A DNA stretch of 64,000 nt, from the NCBI RefSeq assembly GCF_002077945.1, contig NZ_LVYD01000048.1:158253-222252 (forward strand), written 5' to 3'. A model generated the notes under the pieces. The model saw nothing but the letters and a program-made list of their open reading frames with translations. It searched no databases and was not told where the DNA came from. This stretch comes from Niastella vici (lineage in GTDB: Bacteria > Bacteroidota > Bacteroidia > Chitinophagales > Chitinophagaceae). The position numbers were made by a program, and so were the translations under genes. Of this stretch, positions 1 through 7,884 are shown piece after piece; positions within the stretch are counted from its first letter, which is position 1; each line of letters begins with the position of its first letter.

Positions 1-2
1 AT

Positions 3-203
3 CAATGGAATGCCTATAAAAAAATAGCACCAAACGCAAAATTGTATGTCTTTGATCTGGCAGGGCATAAACATGTGCCATTAAAAGTTGAGCAAAATGG
101 GGTTCATTTGATTGCAGGCTGGAGCGATAAAGTGTTTGAAGTGATGGATGCAATTGAAGATGGCGCCAATGCACTTGATGCAGTTAAAAAGATAGAATTA
201 TAA
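3..203 (+). CDS. C-terminal end of a probable Ro60/TROVE-domain protein (partial)
   Basis: An open frame enters from the left edge and ends at TAA 201-203, giving the last 66 residues. They read like the end of a von Willebrand A-type domain: a strand with LYVFDLAG, then HLIAGWSDKVFEVMDAI, followed by a short helix. I recall bacterial Ro60 (TROVE) proteins ending with a similar GxSD...V pattern. Ro60 is a ring-shaped RNA-binding protein that binds Y RNAs and misfolded RNAs. Three Y RNA-like genes follow directly on the same strand, the usual partner arrangement, and this context is the stronger support. The N-terminal TROVE ring lies outside the window, so the call rests on the short tail plus context. 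Confidence 0.65.
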   Translation, partial: QWNAYKKIAPNAKLYVFDLAGHKHVPLKVEQNGVHLIAGWSDKVFEVMDAIEDGANALDAVKKIEL

Positions 204-224
204 TAAGCTATTTGCAGATAAAAA

Positions 225-345
225 CTGTAAGTGTCGTAGAGTAGAGTTACTTCGATTATGGATCGGGATGTTGCGGGTTCGAATCCCGCTTCCGCAGCCA
301 TTCATTCACTCAATGCGGAATAGTTCAATGGAAGAACACCTAACG
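225..345 (+). ncRNA. YrlA-like Y RNA, copy 1 (permuted tRNA-like module)
   Basis: Elements in order: small hairpin GTAG(236-239)/TTAC(247-250) followed by TTCGA; T arm GCGGG-TTCGAAT-CCCGC (273-289); acceptor 3' strand TTCCGCA (290-296) and GCCA (297-300); a loop to 313; acceptor 5' strand TGCGGAA (314-320), 7/7 complementary to 290-296; TA; D arm GTTC-AATGGAA-GAAC (323-337); ACAC. The GTGT at 231-234 can pair with ACAC after the D arm, so the RNA ends lie where an anticodon arm would be. This is the layout of YrlA Y RNAs, in which a closed tRNA mimic is attached to a Ro60-binding stem. The exact ends are inferred. Confidence 0.75.
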
Positions 346-389
346 TACTTTATTCGCCTTTTACCTTACAATTTTTTACCGATGTTAAA

Positions 390-505
390 CACAGGCAGGT
401 GCCGTAGAAAAAAGATACTTCGACTATTAATCGGGCGGTCGCGGGTTCGAGTCCCGCTCCTATTACAACAGTAATATGATAGCTCAGTTGGTAGAGCACC
501 ACATG
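390..505 (+). ncRNA. YrlA-like Y RNA, copy 2 (permuted tRNA-like module)
   Basis: Same order as copy 1. Basal stem strand GGTGC (398-402) pairs with GCACC (496-500). Conserved GCCGTAG and a weaker small hairpin (404-418) are followed by TTCGA. The T arm is GCGGG-TTCGAGT-CCCGC (441-457). Acceptor 3' strand TCCTATT (458-464) faces AATATGA (473-479), pairing at 6 of 7 positions. The closing loop is 8 nt (465-472). The D arm is the canonical GCTC-AGTTGGTA-GAGC (482-497). There is no anticodon arm between the D and T arms, so this is not a normal tRNA gene. A T-rich stretch at 507-519 follows. Confidence 0.75.
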
Positions 506-562
506 CTTTTTTCGCCTTTTGCCCTGCTTGTGTTTAAATCGCTTTCACATTCTTTAAGATAA

Positions 563-675
563 TAAACAAGTGCCGTAGAGAAGAGCTACTTCGATTAGGG
601 ATATGGGGGTGCAGGTTCAAGCCCTGCTCACGGGTACAATCCGTGATAGCGCAACCGGTAGCGCACCATACAAGA
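563..675 (+). ncRNA. YrlA-like Y RNA, copy 3 (permuted tRNA-like module)
   Basis: Basal strand GTGC (570-573) pairs with GCAC (663-666). A perfect small hairpin GTAG(575-578)/CTAC(586-589) is followed by TTCGATTA. The T arm is GCAGG-TTCAAGC-CCTGC (611-627). Acceptor strand TCACGGG (628-634) faces TCCGTGA (640-646), 7/7 pairs counting one G-U, closed by only 5 nt (635-639). The D arm is GCGC-AACCGGTA-GCGC (649-664). The stems differ in sequence from copies 1 and 2 yet still pair, which is compensatory evidence for the fold. A TCTTTTC stretch follows at 680-686. Confidence 0.75.
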
Positions 676-700
676 ATACTCTTTTCGGGTTGTTGCCTTG

Positions 701-734
701 TTTGTTTTCATTAACCGGAAGATGCGTATATTTA
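701..734 (+). promoter_or_regulatory. Candidate Bacteroidota promoter for the Crp-like gene
   Basis: TTTG at 701-704 and TATATTTA at 727-734 (one mismatch to TAnnTTTG) are separated by 22 bases and lie just before the start codon at 745. Spacing and motifs fit the Bacteroidota sigma-ABfr consensus. This is pattern matching only. Confidence 0.35.
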
Positions 735-744
735 GATCTTCCTT

Positions 745-1338
745 ATGGATATCCATGACCACATCTTAAAAAACGTTGCTAAACACATTTCCCTTTCCCG
801 GGAAGAGGCTGCCCATTTTACTTCGTTGCTGATCTATAAAGAAGTACCCAAAAAGACAACGCTGCTGGCAGAAGGCCATGCATGTAACCAGTTAAGCTAT
901 GTTCATTCCGGTGCATTGCGATCATACTGCCTCGATAAAGAAGGAAAAGAATCAACCATTATGTTTGCTGTAGCCGACTGGTGGTTAACGGATATGTATT
1001 GTTTCCTGAATGATAAACCGGCCATGATGTATATAGAGGCCATTGAAGACAGTTGTATCCTGAACCTGAGCAGGGAAAACTTTAACAACCTGTTCAACGC
1101 GGTCCCAAAGTTTGAACGCTTTTTCAGGATACTGCTACAGAATGCCTACACAAGAGAACAACTGCGCACCATAGAAAACCTTACCCTTACAGCAGAAGAA
1201 CGATACTTCCGGTTTATAAATAAATATCCGCAAATTGCAAGTCAGGTAACACAAAAACAAATTGCATCCTACCTTGGCATTACACCTGAATTTTTAAGCG
1301 CCATCCGGAAAAAGAATGTACCACGCAGGGCGCGATAG
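745..1338 (+). CDS. Crp/Fnr family transcriptional regulator
   Basis: A 197-residue protein of normal length for the short Bacteroidota Crp/Fnr subgroup. Residues about 10-125 form a cyclic-nucleotide-binding-like beta roll, with a hydrophobic strand pattern and an SGALRSY segment. The C-terminus (about 165-190) is a helix-turn-helix containing TQKQIASYLGITPEFLS. Members of this group are DNA-binding one-component regulators, often responding to stress or small ligands. The effector cannot be read from the sequence, and the usual FNR cysteine cluster is absent. The gene stands alone, 70 bases past the third Y RNA and on the same strand. It may be a neighbour of the Ro60/Y RNA locus rather than part of it. 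Confidence 0.9.
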   Translation: MDIHDHILKNVAKHISLSREEAAHFTSLLIYKEVPKKTTLLAEGHACNQLSYVHSGALRSYCLDKEGKESTIMFAVADWWLTDMYCFLNDKPAMMYIEAIEDSCILNLSRENFNNLFNAVPKFERFFRILLQNAYTREQLRTIENLTLTAEERYFRFINKYPQIASQVTQKQIASYLGITPEFLSAIRKKNVPRRAR

Positions 1339-1403
1339 AAAAAAATCTTAATATACCTTAAGACAGAATTGCCTGTTTCTTTATTGCTTTGTAAAAAAAA
1401 CGC

Positions 1404-1778
1404 ATGTTAATTCTAATTGCCGGCCCTTACCGAAGTGGCACCAATGATGATCCGCAATTGATGAAACAAAACCTCGAAAAGCTTGAATCGGTTGCATTGC
1501 CTTTATTTCAAAAAGGGCATATTCCCTTTATTGGCGAGTGGATTGCACTGCCTCTTATTCGTTTGGCCGGCTCGCAAAAACCCGGTGACGAGGCCTGGGA
1601 GAAAATACAATATCCCGTGGCGCATCGAATGTTGGAAAAATGCGATGGGGTGCTTCGGTTGGCGGGTGCATCGAAGGGAGCCGATGAAGATGTTAGAAAG
1701 GCGAAAGAAAGAGGGTTAAAAGTTTATTACAGCCTCGAAGAAGTGCCTGATGCCAATGAAGAAAATGGGGGTTCCTGA
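1404..1778 (+). CDS. DUF4406 / nucleoside 2-deoxyribosyltransferase-like protein
   Basis: A 124-residue cytosolic protein that starts with a beta strand and the loop LILIAGPYRSG, typical of the nucleoside 2-deoxyribosyltransferase-like fold and of DUF4406. Later it has a CDGVLRLAGASKGADEDV segment, which in this fold contacts the nucleotide or sugar. Nucleoside deoxyribosyltransferases swap bases on deoxyribonucleosides, but DUF4406 proteins are mostly uncharacterised, so the reaction is not assigned. A single gene on the plus strand 65 bases after the Crp-like gene. The start at 1404 is the only in-frame ATG before the conserved strand. Confidence 0.75.
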   Translation: MLILIAGPYRSGTNDDPQLMKQNLEKLESVALPLFQKGHIPFIGEWIALPLIRLAGSQKPGDEAWEKIQYPVAHRMLEKCDGVLRLAGASKGADEDVRKAKERGLKVYYSLEEVPDANEENGGS

Positions 1779-1943
1779 AGCTGTTACCCTTAAACTTTTC
1801 CATATGTAGTAGTATTGATGGGGCAGGTTTTTCCAAAATCAGGGCGATGTAGTGTTTTTGATGTACCTCTTATTTTGGCAAAAGTTGATTTTAGTGGCAA
1901 TTTCAGCGCACACACTAAAATCAACTAATTAAAACTTGTCATC

Positions 1944-3161
1944 ATGAGAAAAAGGTCTTTGCGCATCCTTGCATGCGCCATCGTATTTATTACATTAGCT
2001 CTTTCCGTCAATTCCTGCAAAAAGGATATTCATACCAGTGACTCCACTGCCCCTGCCAAGGCTATTACGCCCCGGGCAGTAACCTATCAGCTCATCTGGT
2101 CCGACGAATTCAATGGTTCCAGCGTGAATGCCGGCAACTGGAACATCGACAATGGAAATCCCAATGTGAACAACGAGCTGGAATATTACCAGGCGGCCAA
2201 TGCTACCGTAACCGGTGGCAACCTGGTGATCACAGCCCGGCAACAAAGCATGGGCGGACAACCCTACACTTCTGCCAAGCTGAACTCATATGGAAAATTT
2301 TCCACCACCTATGGGCGTATTGAAGCACGCATGAAACTGCCCATGGTGCAGGGAACCTGGCCCGCTTTCTGGATGCTGGGCAACAATATCAACACCGGCG
2401 CAGGATGGCCACAATGCGGTGAAATTGATATCATGGAGCACGTAAACACTTCCAACAGCATACTCGGAACCATGCACTGGAACAGCGGCGGACATGTTCA
2501 ATACGGAAGCAGCACTACTACAACACCCGGCGACTTTCACGTATATGCAGTGGAGTGGGATAATTCCAGTATCAGGTGGTATGTTGACAATGTGCTATAT
2601 GTGACCGGTAATATTGCCAACAATATCAACAACACCGGCGCTTTTCACCTGCCTTTCTATATCATCCTTAACCTGGCTGTAGGCGGCGATCTTCCCGGTT
2701 CTACCGTTAACAATGGGGCCCTGCCTACGTCGATGTATGTTGACTACGTGCGGGTATATAGCATGAATTCATCTTCTACCCCACCTATTGGACAAACCAT
2801 TACCCTCAAAGGCTCCAACAATCTTTATGTGAGCAGTGAGAACGGCACGCAGGCTATGACCTGCAACCGCACTGCCGCACAAGGCTGGGAGCAGTTTCTG
2901 GTAGTGGATGCCGGCGGTGGCAAAGTGGCGTTGCAAAGCCAGGGCAAATATGTTTCCAGTGAGAACGGTCTTAATCCCATTACCTGCAACAGAACCTCCA
3001 TTGGCGGTTGGGAGCAATTTAACTGGATCTCCAATTCAGATGGAACAATTTCCCTTCAGGGCAGTAACGGACTTTTTGTGAGCAGTGAAAATGGCACCCA
3101 GGCGATGACGTGCAACCGCACAGCCATCGATGCATGGGAAAAATTCCGCGTAAACCAGTAA
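1944..3161 (+). CDS. GH16 endo-beta-glucanase (laminarinase-like) lipoprotein with fascin-like repeats
   Basis: A 405-residue secreted enzyme. It has a lipoprotein signal with the lipid-accepting Cys at residue 25 (LSVNSC). A GH16 domain covers about 47-275 and contains GEIDIMEH with nucleophile E160, D162 and acid/base E165. GH16 enzymes of this type cut beta-1,3 or mixed-linkage glucans. Residues about 284-405 hold three beta-trefoil/fascin-like units, each with [16 protein letters not shown] and a WEQF or WEKF ending, probably for carbohydrate binding. The same module occurs in the chitinase at 9035-10645. Together they suggest attack on fungal or algal wall glucan and chitin. There is no T9SS tail; the lipid anchor would hold it at the outer membrane. 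Confidence 0.92.
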   Translation: MRKRSLRILACAIVFITLALSVNSCKKDIHTSDSTAPAKAITPRAVTYQLIWSDEFNGSSVNAGNWNIDNGNPNVNNELEYYQAANATVTGGNLVITARQQSMGGQPYTSAKLNSYGKFSTTYGRIEARMKLPMVQGTWPAFWMLGNNINTGAGWPQCGEIDIMEHVNTSNSILGTMHWNSGGHVQYGSSTTTTPGDFHVYAVEWDNSSIRWYVDNVLYVTGNIANNINNTGAFHLPFYIILNLAVGGDLPGSTVNNGALPTSMYVDYVRVYSMNSSSTPPIGQTITLKGSNNLYVSSENGTQAMTCNRTAAQGWEQFLVVDAGGGKVALQSQGKYVSSENGLNPITCNRTSIGGWEQFNWISNSDGTISLQGSNGLFVSSENGTQAMTCNRTAIDAWEKFRVNQ

Positions 3162-3218
3162 TATTTACAGCCCTGTTCCAAAAACTATTGGGACGGGGCT
3201 TCTTATTCCATCAATAGT

Positions 3219-4106
3219 ATGGTAAAGCTCATCCCGCTCTTACTACTCTTCGGCGTGCACGCAGGCATGGCCCAGGACCTTCCAGCAAAATTGCAGGTAT
3301 CAGTAACCAGCGGGTACGAACAGCAAGACCTGCGATGGTCCATTGCAGGTAATACCAATGGCCAGAACCCGAATATACTGTCAGAACTTAAATGGAAAAA
3401 CGTTGCCGGACCTGTAACCGGCCTGCATATACAATATAGATTCTTTAACCACTGGCAGTTGGAAGGCGAATATGCGCACCCCTTCTTTTTATCGGGAAAA
3501 GTATATGATACAGATTATGGCAGCAACGATCGCACTAACAAAGTGTATGACGAACAGTTCAACGCAGGCAAAGGTGGCGCTGATCGCTGGCAGGCGGGTT
3601 TGGCAAACCGGATACCACTCACAAGAACAATTTCGATCACTCCTTCGGCGGGTTATGGCATATTCCATCAAACACTTTATATAGCAGGTAATACCTCCAT
3701 CTTCAGCAATCTCAACAGCACCTACAAAACAAAATGGGCAGGCCCATACGGGCAGATCCTGTGCTCACTGGCACCAACAAAGAAATTAGGGATGAATGCC
3801 GGCATCCGTTATAGCCAGGTGCGATACAGGGCCAGCGCCAACTGGAACCTGATCAGGGAGTTCAACCATCCTGAAAGCTTCCGGCATACGGCTAATGGCT
3901 ATGGCATACACGCGCATACATCTATGTTATATCGCGCATCGCGTATGCATTCAATAGGTATTACAGGTACTTATTCCTGCTGGCAAACAGGCCGAGGCAT
4001 TGACGAAATGTATTTGGCCGGCGGCGGATCGCAGCAAACACAATTGAACGAGGTACATTCGGCGGGCTGGCAGGTGAAGGTGGAATGGCGGATATCATTT
4101 TATTAG
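3219..4106 (+). CDS. Outer-membrane beta-barrel protein
   Basis: A 295-residue protein with a signal peptide (cleavage about after MAQ, residue 19) and alternating aromatic beta strands throughout. It ends in VEWRISFY, a terminal aromatic strand typical of outer-membrane barrels. Regions such as YDTDYGSNDR and GGADRWQAGL resemble the omptin-type barrels seen in Bacteroidota, but I do not see enough to assign omptin protease activity. It follows the GH16 gene after 57 bases, so they may be co-transcribed. Its last 12 bases overlap the end of the convergent gene at 4095-4640. Confidence 0.7.
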   Translation: MVKLIPLLLLFGVHAGMAQDLPAKLQVSVTSGYEQQDLRWSIAGNTNGQNPNILSELKWKNVAGPVTGLHIQYRFFNHWQLEGEYAHPFFLSGKVYDTDYGSNDRTNKVYDEQFNAGKGGADRWQAGLANRIPLTRTISITPSAGYGIFHQTLYIAGNTSIFSNLNSTYKTKWAGPYGQILCSLAPTKKLGMNAGIRYSQVRYRASANWNLIREFNHPESFRHTANGYGIHAHTSMLYRASRMHSIGITGTYSCWQTGRGIDEMYLAGGGSQQTQLNEVHSAGWQVKVEWRISFY

Positions 4107-4640
4107 CATAGCTACTTCCTCTTTATTTTTTGAAATAAAAATGAAATTGTCGCCGTAAGCGATAAAGTTAAAAGGGTCGATACTTAAAATTTCTTCCCAA
4201 AACTCAGTCACCAATTGTTCATGAAACTCGATATTTTTCATTATTCCAACCTTATCCCAGATTGGATCTGCATTGGTTAATTCCTGCCCTTTGCTCGCTA
4301 AGGAAAAGCCTCCATAATTCACAAAATAGGTCATACCGGGAAACCCGGTGGGTGAGGTAAACAAACACCACTGATCATTTCGTTCATAAAAGAGCTCGCT
4401 AATATGCCTTTGTGTGAGCTCAGGAGAATAAGCGATCCCATTCACTTCATGCCATCCATTTGCTTTTTCTTCACCCGTCAGGCGCAGCGGGCCACCATCA
4501 AAACACACCATTGCCAAATATTTACCAATTAAGATCTTGCCTTGTTTTTTTAGAAAGTCCGAAAAATTAAATGCCTTTACAGGGAATTCGATCCAGTAGT
4601 AATTGCCATATTGGCCTAATATGTAGTTTGATTTGTTCAT
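4095..4640 (-). CDS. Unknown 181-residue cytosolic protein
   Basis: No signal peptide or membrane segment. The protein is rich in aromatic residues (GQYGNYYWIEFPVKAF; WDKVGIMKN) and has a mixed alpha/beta appearance. I do not recognise the family. It begins 14 bases after the stop of the lipoprotein gene at 4655-5191 on the same strand, so the two probably form a small operon and may act together, as seen for some contact-toxin immunity or SMI1/KNR4-like pairs. That last suggestion is speculation. The stop overlaps the convergent barrel gene by 12 bases. Confidence 0.6.
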   Translation of the reverse strand: MNKSNYILGQYGNYYWIEFPVKAFNFSDFLKKQGKILIGKYLAMVCFDGGPLRLTGEEKANGWHEVNGIAYSPELTQRHISELFYERNDQWCLFTSPTGFPGMTYFVNYGGFSLASKGQELTNADPIWDKVGIMKNIEFHEQLVTEFWEEILSIDPFNFIAYGDNFIFISKNKEEVAMLIK

Positions 4641-4654
4641 TGTAGCTTTCTCGG

Positions 4655-5191
4655 TTACCTTATTTCTCCTTTGAGGATTGTTTCATAATTCTTTAATTCC
4701 TCAACTGAAAAAGAGTTACAGGGAAGGGCCAGCACCTCACCATAAACTCTTGGGTCAACATTCTCCTTAACTTTTGCAAACTGCGGGTCATCTACAGATT
4801 GTAAACGCAACAATTGATTATCTAAAATAAAAGCAAGTTTTCTTCCATTTGCCTTTTGCATAGCAGTATTCAGCGCTTGTGCGCCTGACTTGTTCAACCA
4901 GATAAAAAGACACCAGAATATCTTTTCGTGAAACAAGTAAGCTTTTTCAAAGCTGGCTGCAGTTACAATAGGTGCAGGTTCAATGTTATAGCTTTCACTG
5001 GATTTAACAAGCTGCCTTTTGTATCCTGTTGCTGTTTCCGAAACGAAATACCAGCCTGTGTAAAGCACACTATCAGGATTGTTATTAATAGGATGCTCAG
5101 GAGCATCATTCGTTTTGCGTTTACCTGTTGCGTCAGAAACATGGCAGTTAACCAGTAATGAAATCAGGATGAATGTTGCTATAATTCTCAT
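4655..5191 (-). CDS. Unknown lipoprotein, 178 residues
   Basis: The N-terminus MRIIATFILISLLVNC is a lipoprotein signal with Cys16 as the acyl-accepting residue, so the protein is probably anchored in a membrane facing the periplasm. The rest is soluble, with YTGWYFVSE at about 45-53 and a charged C-terminal half. The segment from about residue 95 onward (SGAQALNTAMQKANGRKLAF) resembles the loop-helix of SecD/P1-type domains, but I am not confident of that. It is the first gene of a two-gene minus-strand unit with the unknown gene at 4095-4640. Confidence 0.6.
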   Translation of the reverse strand: MRIIATFILISLLVNCHVSDATGKRKTNDAPEHPINNNPDSVLYTGWYFVSETATGYKRQLVKSSESYNIEPAPIVTAASFEKAYLFHEKIFWCLFIWLNKSGAQALNTAMQKANGRKLAFILDNQLLRLQSVDDPQFAKVKENVDPRVYGEVLALPCNSFSVEELKNYETILKGEIR

Positions 5192-5292
5192 TTTATAAAA
5201 ATACGCAATGCGATCATGCTACCCAAAAACACATTAACTAAAATGCGTATTCGATTCGTGACTACATCAATATAAAAAATCACTAATCGGAA

Positions 5293-5323
5293 TATATTTG
5301 CCTGAAGCATTTTTTTATATTTG
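5293..5323 (+). promoter_or_regulatory. Candidate promoter boxes for the T9SS protease gene
   Basis: Two perfect TATATTTG (-7-like) octamers lie at 5293-5300 and 5316-5323, 34 bases before the start codon at 5357. A TTTG inside the first could serve as the upstream box of the second, though the 15-base gap is short for the consensus. Confidence 0.35.
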
Positions 5324-5356
5324 ATTGTTGACATTTTTTTCCATTAAACACTTATT

Positions 5357-7093
5357 ATGAAAAAACTTTTATCCTTGCCTGCAGCCCGCAGATGGCTGTA
5401 TCCCCTTACTATTTTCCTTTTCTTCTCAATGCCAGGCCAACTGTTGGCCCAACTGCATCCCCTCGGCGCGGTGCTTATGAGCAAATCGGAGTACGACAAA
5501 TTACCACGGGCCAACTGGGACTCACTCCGGAAATATTCCAATACCGCCACGATTGCGAGCCAATCGGCGCCCAACGCCAGGGCCGGTTATACCATGCTCA
5601 TCAATCCACCGATAGGCAACCAGGGCACCGAAGCTTCTTGCGTAGGCTGGGCAGTAGGTTATTCAGCAATGGGCATTTTGATGTATCCCCGCTACAATAG
5701 CTGGAATGCTGCTGAAAGAAGCCCTAACTATGTATTTAACCAGATCAGGCAGGGTGGAAATGATTGCACCGTTGGCTCCTACCCTACCGATGCCCTGAAC
5801 CTGGTTAAAACCCAGGGCGATTGCTCCTGGAATCTGATGCCCTATGTCGACGGTGCCTGCACCGTGCTGCCCAATGCGACGCAAATAGCCGATGCAAACC
5901 AGCATGTGGCCACGCAATGGACCACCCTGGGCGCCACAGATGTGACCGGAATAAAACAGGCCCTTGACCTCGGCTTTCCAGTGGTGGCAGTTTTCAATGT
6001 ATATCAATCATTCGATAACATGTGGAGTACCGGCGGAGGCATATGGAACATGCCCAATTCCGGTACCATCCGCGGTAGCCATGCCGTTTGCATCATCGGG
6101 TACGACGATACCCGGCAAATGTTTAAAATGCAAAACCAATGGGGCGCTTTTGGGGGCGACAACGGTTATATCTGGGTAAGCTATAACGGTATTCAAAACT
6201 ATGGCTACTTTTCAGAACTGTATGTGCTCTACGCTGCCAACCAGGCTAGCCCAATGAGCATCACCGGTGATAACGTGGTTTGTACTACCTCTACTAACTA
6301 TACTGTCAGCAACCTGCCGGCTGGTGCTACCGTAACGTGGACAGCTTCGCCCGCTGCAGTTGCTACCATCAACAGCCCTAATGCTACACAAACCACCATC
6401 ACGAGCAATGGTACCTATGGTGTAGTGACGCTTACCGCATCCGTTAACATCCCGGGTGGCCCGGCGGTTGTTTTAACATCTACGCCGATATCAGTAAATA
6501 AACCGTATCCCGTAGGCATCGCCGGCTATTCTAACCTCACTTATTGCGAGTACTATGATTTTGCGGTGCTGGCAGGTGGTGGATCCTCCTATCCCTATTA
6601 CGGAACGTTGCAGGTATCGGCTTATGGGGCTACTTCTTATTCGTGGAGCGTTCAAAATTCTACTAACATGTACTGGTCTAACCTGGGTGGCGGTGCTGTA
6701 TCTGCCGCTTCCAAACTCAGCAACGCGAGCCTGACGCTTCTTTGTCGTGCTTCTAATAGTTGTGGATCCACATCGCAATATTTTTATTTTCAACCGTTGG
6801 TCTGCAACCAGGCAAGAATGGCTACGCCGGTCGCAGAATCGAACACCAACGTATTGTTGGTGGTTTATCCCAATCCGGTCACGGACAAACTCACCATTAC
6901 CCTGCCAAATGATCTTATTGCCGGCCATGCCGCAATAACCATAACAGATATCTATGGCCGGCAGGTGCAACGGCAGGAAGGCGTTTCCAATAAAACCACG
7001 CTTTCTGTTGCCTCGCTGGCGCCGGGGATCTACATGGTGCAGGTACATTCGGGCAACAAGCTGTTGATGACAAAGAAAATAGTGAAGAACTGA
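5357..7093 (+). CDS. Papain-like (C1) cysteine protease with T9SS type A sorting domain
   Basis: A 578-residue secreted protein with a signal peptide ending near LLAQ (residue 32). The C1 peptidase domain occupies about 80-300. It has a GNQGTEASCVGWA site with catalytic C95, HAVCIIGYDD with H242, and NQWG with N260, a complete Cys-His-Asn triad. Residues about 300-385 and 390-490 look like Ig/PKD-like beta domains. The last 75 residues carry VVYPNPVTDKLTI...LAPGIYMVQV...KKIVKN, a T9SS type A C-terminal domain that directs export and surface attachment. Likely role: extracellular protein breakdown. It stands alone, with its own promoter boxes and a strong terminator at 7121. Confidence 0.92.
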   Translation: MKKLLSLPAARRWLYPLTIFLFFSMPGQLLAQLHPLGAVLMSKSEYDKLPRANWDSLRKYSNTATIASQSAPNARAGYTMLINPPIGNQGTEASCVGWAVGYSAMGILMYPRYNSWNAAERSPNYVFNQIRQGGNDCTVGSYPTDALNLVKTQGDCSWNLMPYVDGACTVLPNATQIADANQHVATQWTTLGATDVTGIKQALDLGFPVVAVFNVYQSFDNMWSTGGGIWNMPNSGTIRGSHAVCIIGYDDTRQMFKMQNQWGAFGGDNGYIWVSYNGIQNYGYFSELYVLYAANQASPMSITGDNVVCTTSTNYTVSNLPAGATVTWTASPAAVATINSPNATQTTITSNGTYGVVTLTASVNIPGGPAVVLTSTPISVNKPYPVGIAGYSNLTYCEYYDFAVLAGGGSSYPYYGTLQVSAYGATSYSWSVQNSTNMYWSNLGGGAVSAASKLSNASLTLLCRASNSCGSTSQYFYFQPLVCNQARMATPVAESNTNVLLVVYPNPVTDKLTITLPNDLIAGHAAITITDIYGRQVQRQEGVSNKTTLSVASLAPGIYMVQVHSGNKLLMTKKIVKN

Positions 7094-7120
7094 CAATAGT
7101 AACGGCTGCCTTTTAATATG

Positions 7121-7161
7121 CAAATGCCTATAGCCGGTACAGGCTATAGGCATTTGTTTTT
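7121..7161 (+). terminator. Rho-independent terminator of the protease gene
   Basis: A perfect 15-bp stem (7121-7135 with 7142-7156) with a 6-base loop is followed by TTTT. It sits 27 bases after the protease stop codon. Confidence 0.85.
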
Positions 7162-7236
7162 GGCAGATGCTGAATATAAAAGCTTGCCGTTGTGTGCAAA
7201 TTATTAATAGGTTGCATCTTCTAAGAAAGATAATTC

Positions 7237-7740
7237 ATGCAAAATATTCTTTCATTTTCTGCTATCCTCAAACTAATCAATTCCTGGACAGCGTTTGTTA
7301 TAATCGTAGTTTGTATGAATAGTTGCCAGGGTAAAATACCAAGGAAGCAGTGGGCCTTTGCAAGCGTTAACCCCACAATCGCTAACAATGCCATTTATAG
7401 TCAACTGGATAAGGAGAACGAAGTTTTTTCAATCTATGAAGACCGGGATTCTTCGAAAAAAAGGACAAGTGGTGTGGCTTATTTCACCAAAGGACACGTG
7501 AACCTTTCCGATAGTAATGCCGCCAGGTTCAATAACTGTCGGTCCTATTTCTATCATGACATTTTACTTATAAACATTGGAATTGGAAATGGCGTCGGTG
7601 GTTACGGGTTTACCATTCATTACAAAGACAGGAAATTTTATACAGAGCCTTATTATATCACTGACATAGTTATTCCCGACAAACCCGAGCCCAATTTTGA
7701 AGTTGTCCGTCTGCAGAAGTTATTGACCCGTCAAAACTAA
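7237..7740 (+). CDS. Unknown lipoprotein-like protein, 167 residues
   Basis: The N-terminal hydrophobic stretch ends at VVCMNSC with Cys30 as a plausible lipid-accepting residue. The mature part is a beta-rich domain with SIYEDRDS, YFTKGHVNLSDS and GVGGYGFTIHYKDRKFY. I do not recognise a family. The final residues (about RLQKLLTRQN) lie on DNA that, on the other strand, encodes the C-terminal part of a truncated conserved protein (7703-7879). The 3' end of this gene may therefore have been created by a recombination event that joined unrelated sequences. Confidence 0.6.
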   Translation: MQNILSFSAILKLINSWTAFVIIVVCMNSCQGKIPRKQWAFASVNPTIANNAIYSQLDKENEVFSIYEDRDSSKKRTSGVAYFTKGHVNLSDSNAARFNNCRSYFYHDILLINIGIGNGVGGYGFTIHYKDRKFYTEPYYITDIVIPDKPEPNFEVVRLQKLLTRQN

Positions 7741-7879
7741 AAGCGAAATGATATTTTGCCAGCTGCTTCTGCTGCCCGTCTAACGAGTATTGTTGTCCTG
7801 CGGAAACCCAATCAATAATATAGCCATTTACCCAATCTATCGTTTGTAAAAAATTGGTTTTGATGGTTCGTCGTGTCAT
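7700..7879 (-). pseudogene. N-terminal fragment of a conserved Bacteroidota hypothetical protein
   Basis: The minus-strand frame from ATG 7879 encodes FLQTIDWVNGYIIDWVSAG and KYHFAFSFDGSITSADGQ. I recall this as the start of a longer protein family of unknown function in Bacteroidota, in which the frame continues for well over 100 residues. Here the similarity stops near residue 59 (about base 7703), inside the 3' end of the convergent gene 7237-7740, and the frame closes soon after. It looks like a remnant left by a deletion. The family match is from memory. Confidence 0.4.
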
Positions 7880-7884
7880 AAATA

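Noticed and set aside
104..301. Minus-strand protein with AEAGFEPATSR
   Set aside because: This peptide is a well-known artefact of reading through a tRNA T arm on the wrong strand.
268..500. Ordinary tRNA genes or tRNA pseudogenes
   Set aside because: T and D arms are present but in reversed order, with paired acceptor strands joined by a loop and no anticodon arm; the permuted Y RNA model explains all parts.
225..675. CRISPR-like array (three spaced repeats)
   Set aside because: Spacing is over 100 bases, units are structured and variable, and no cas genes are seen.
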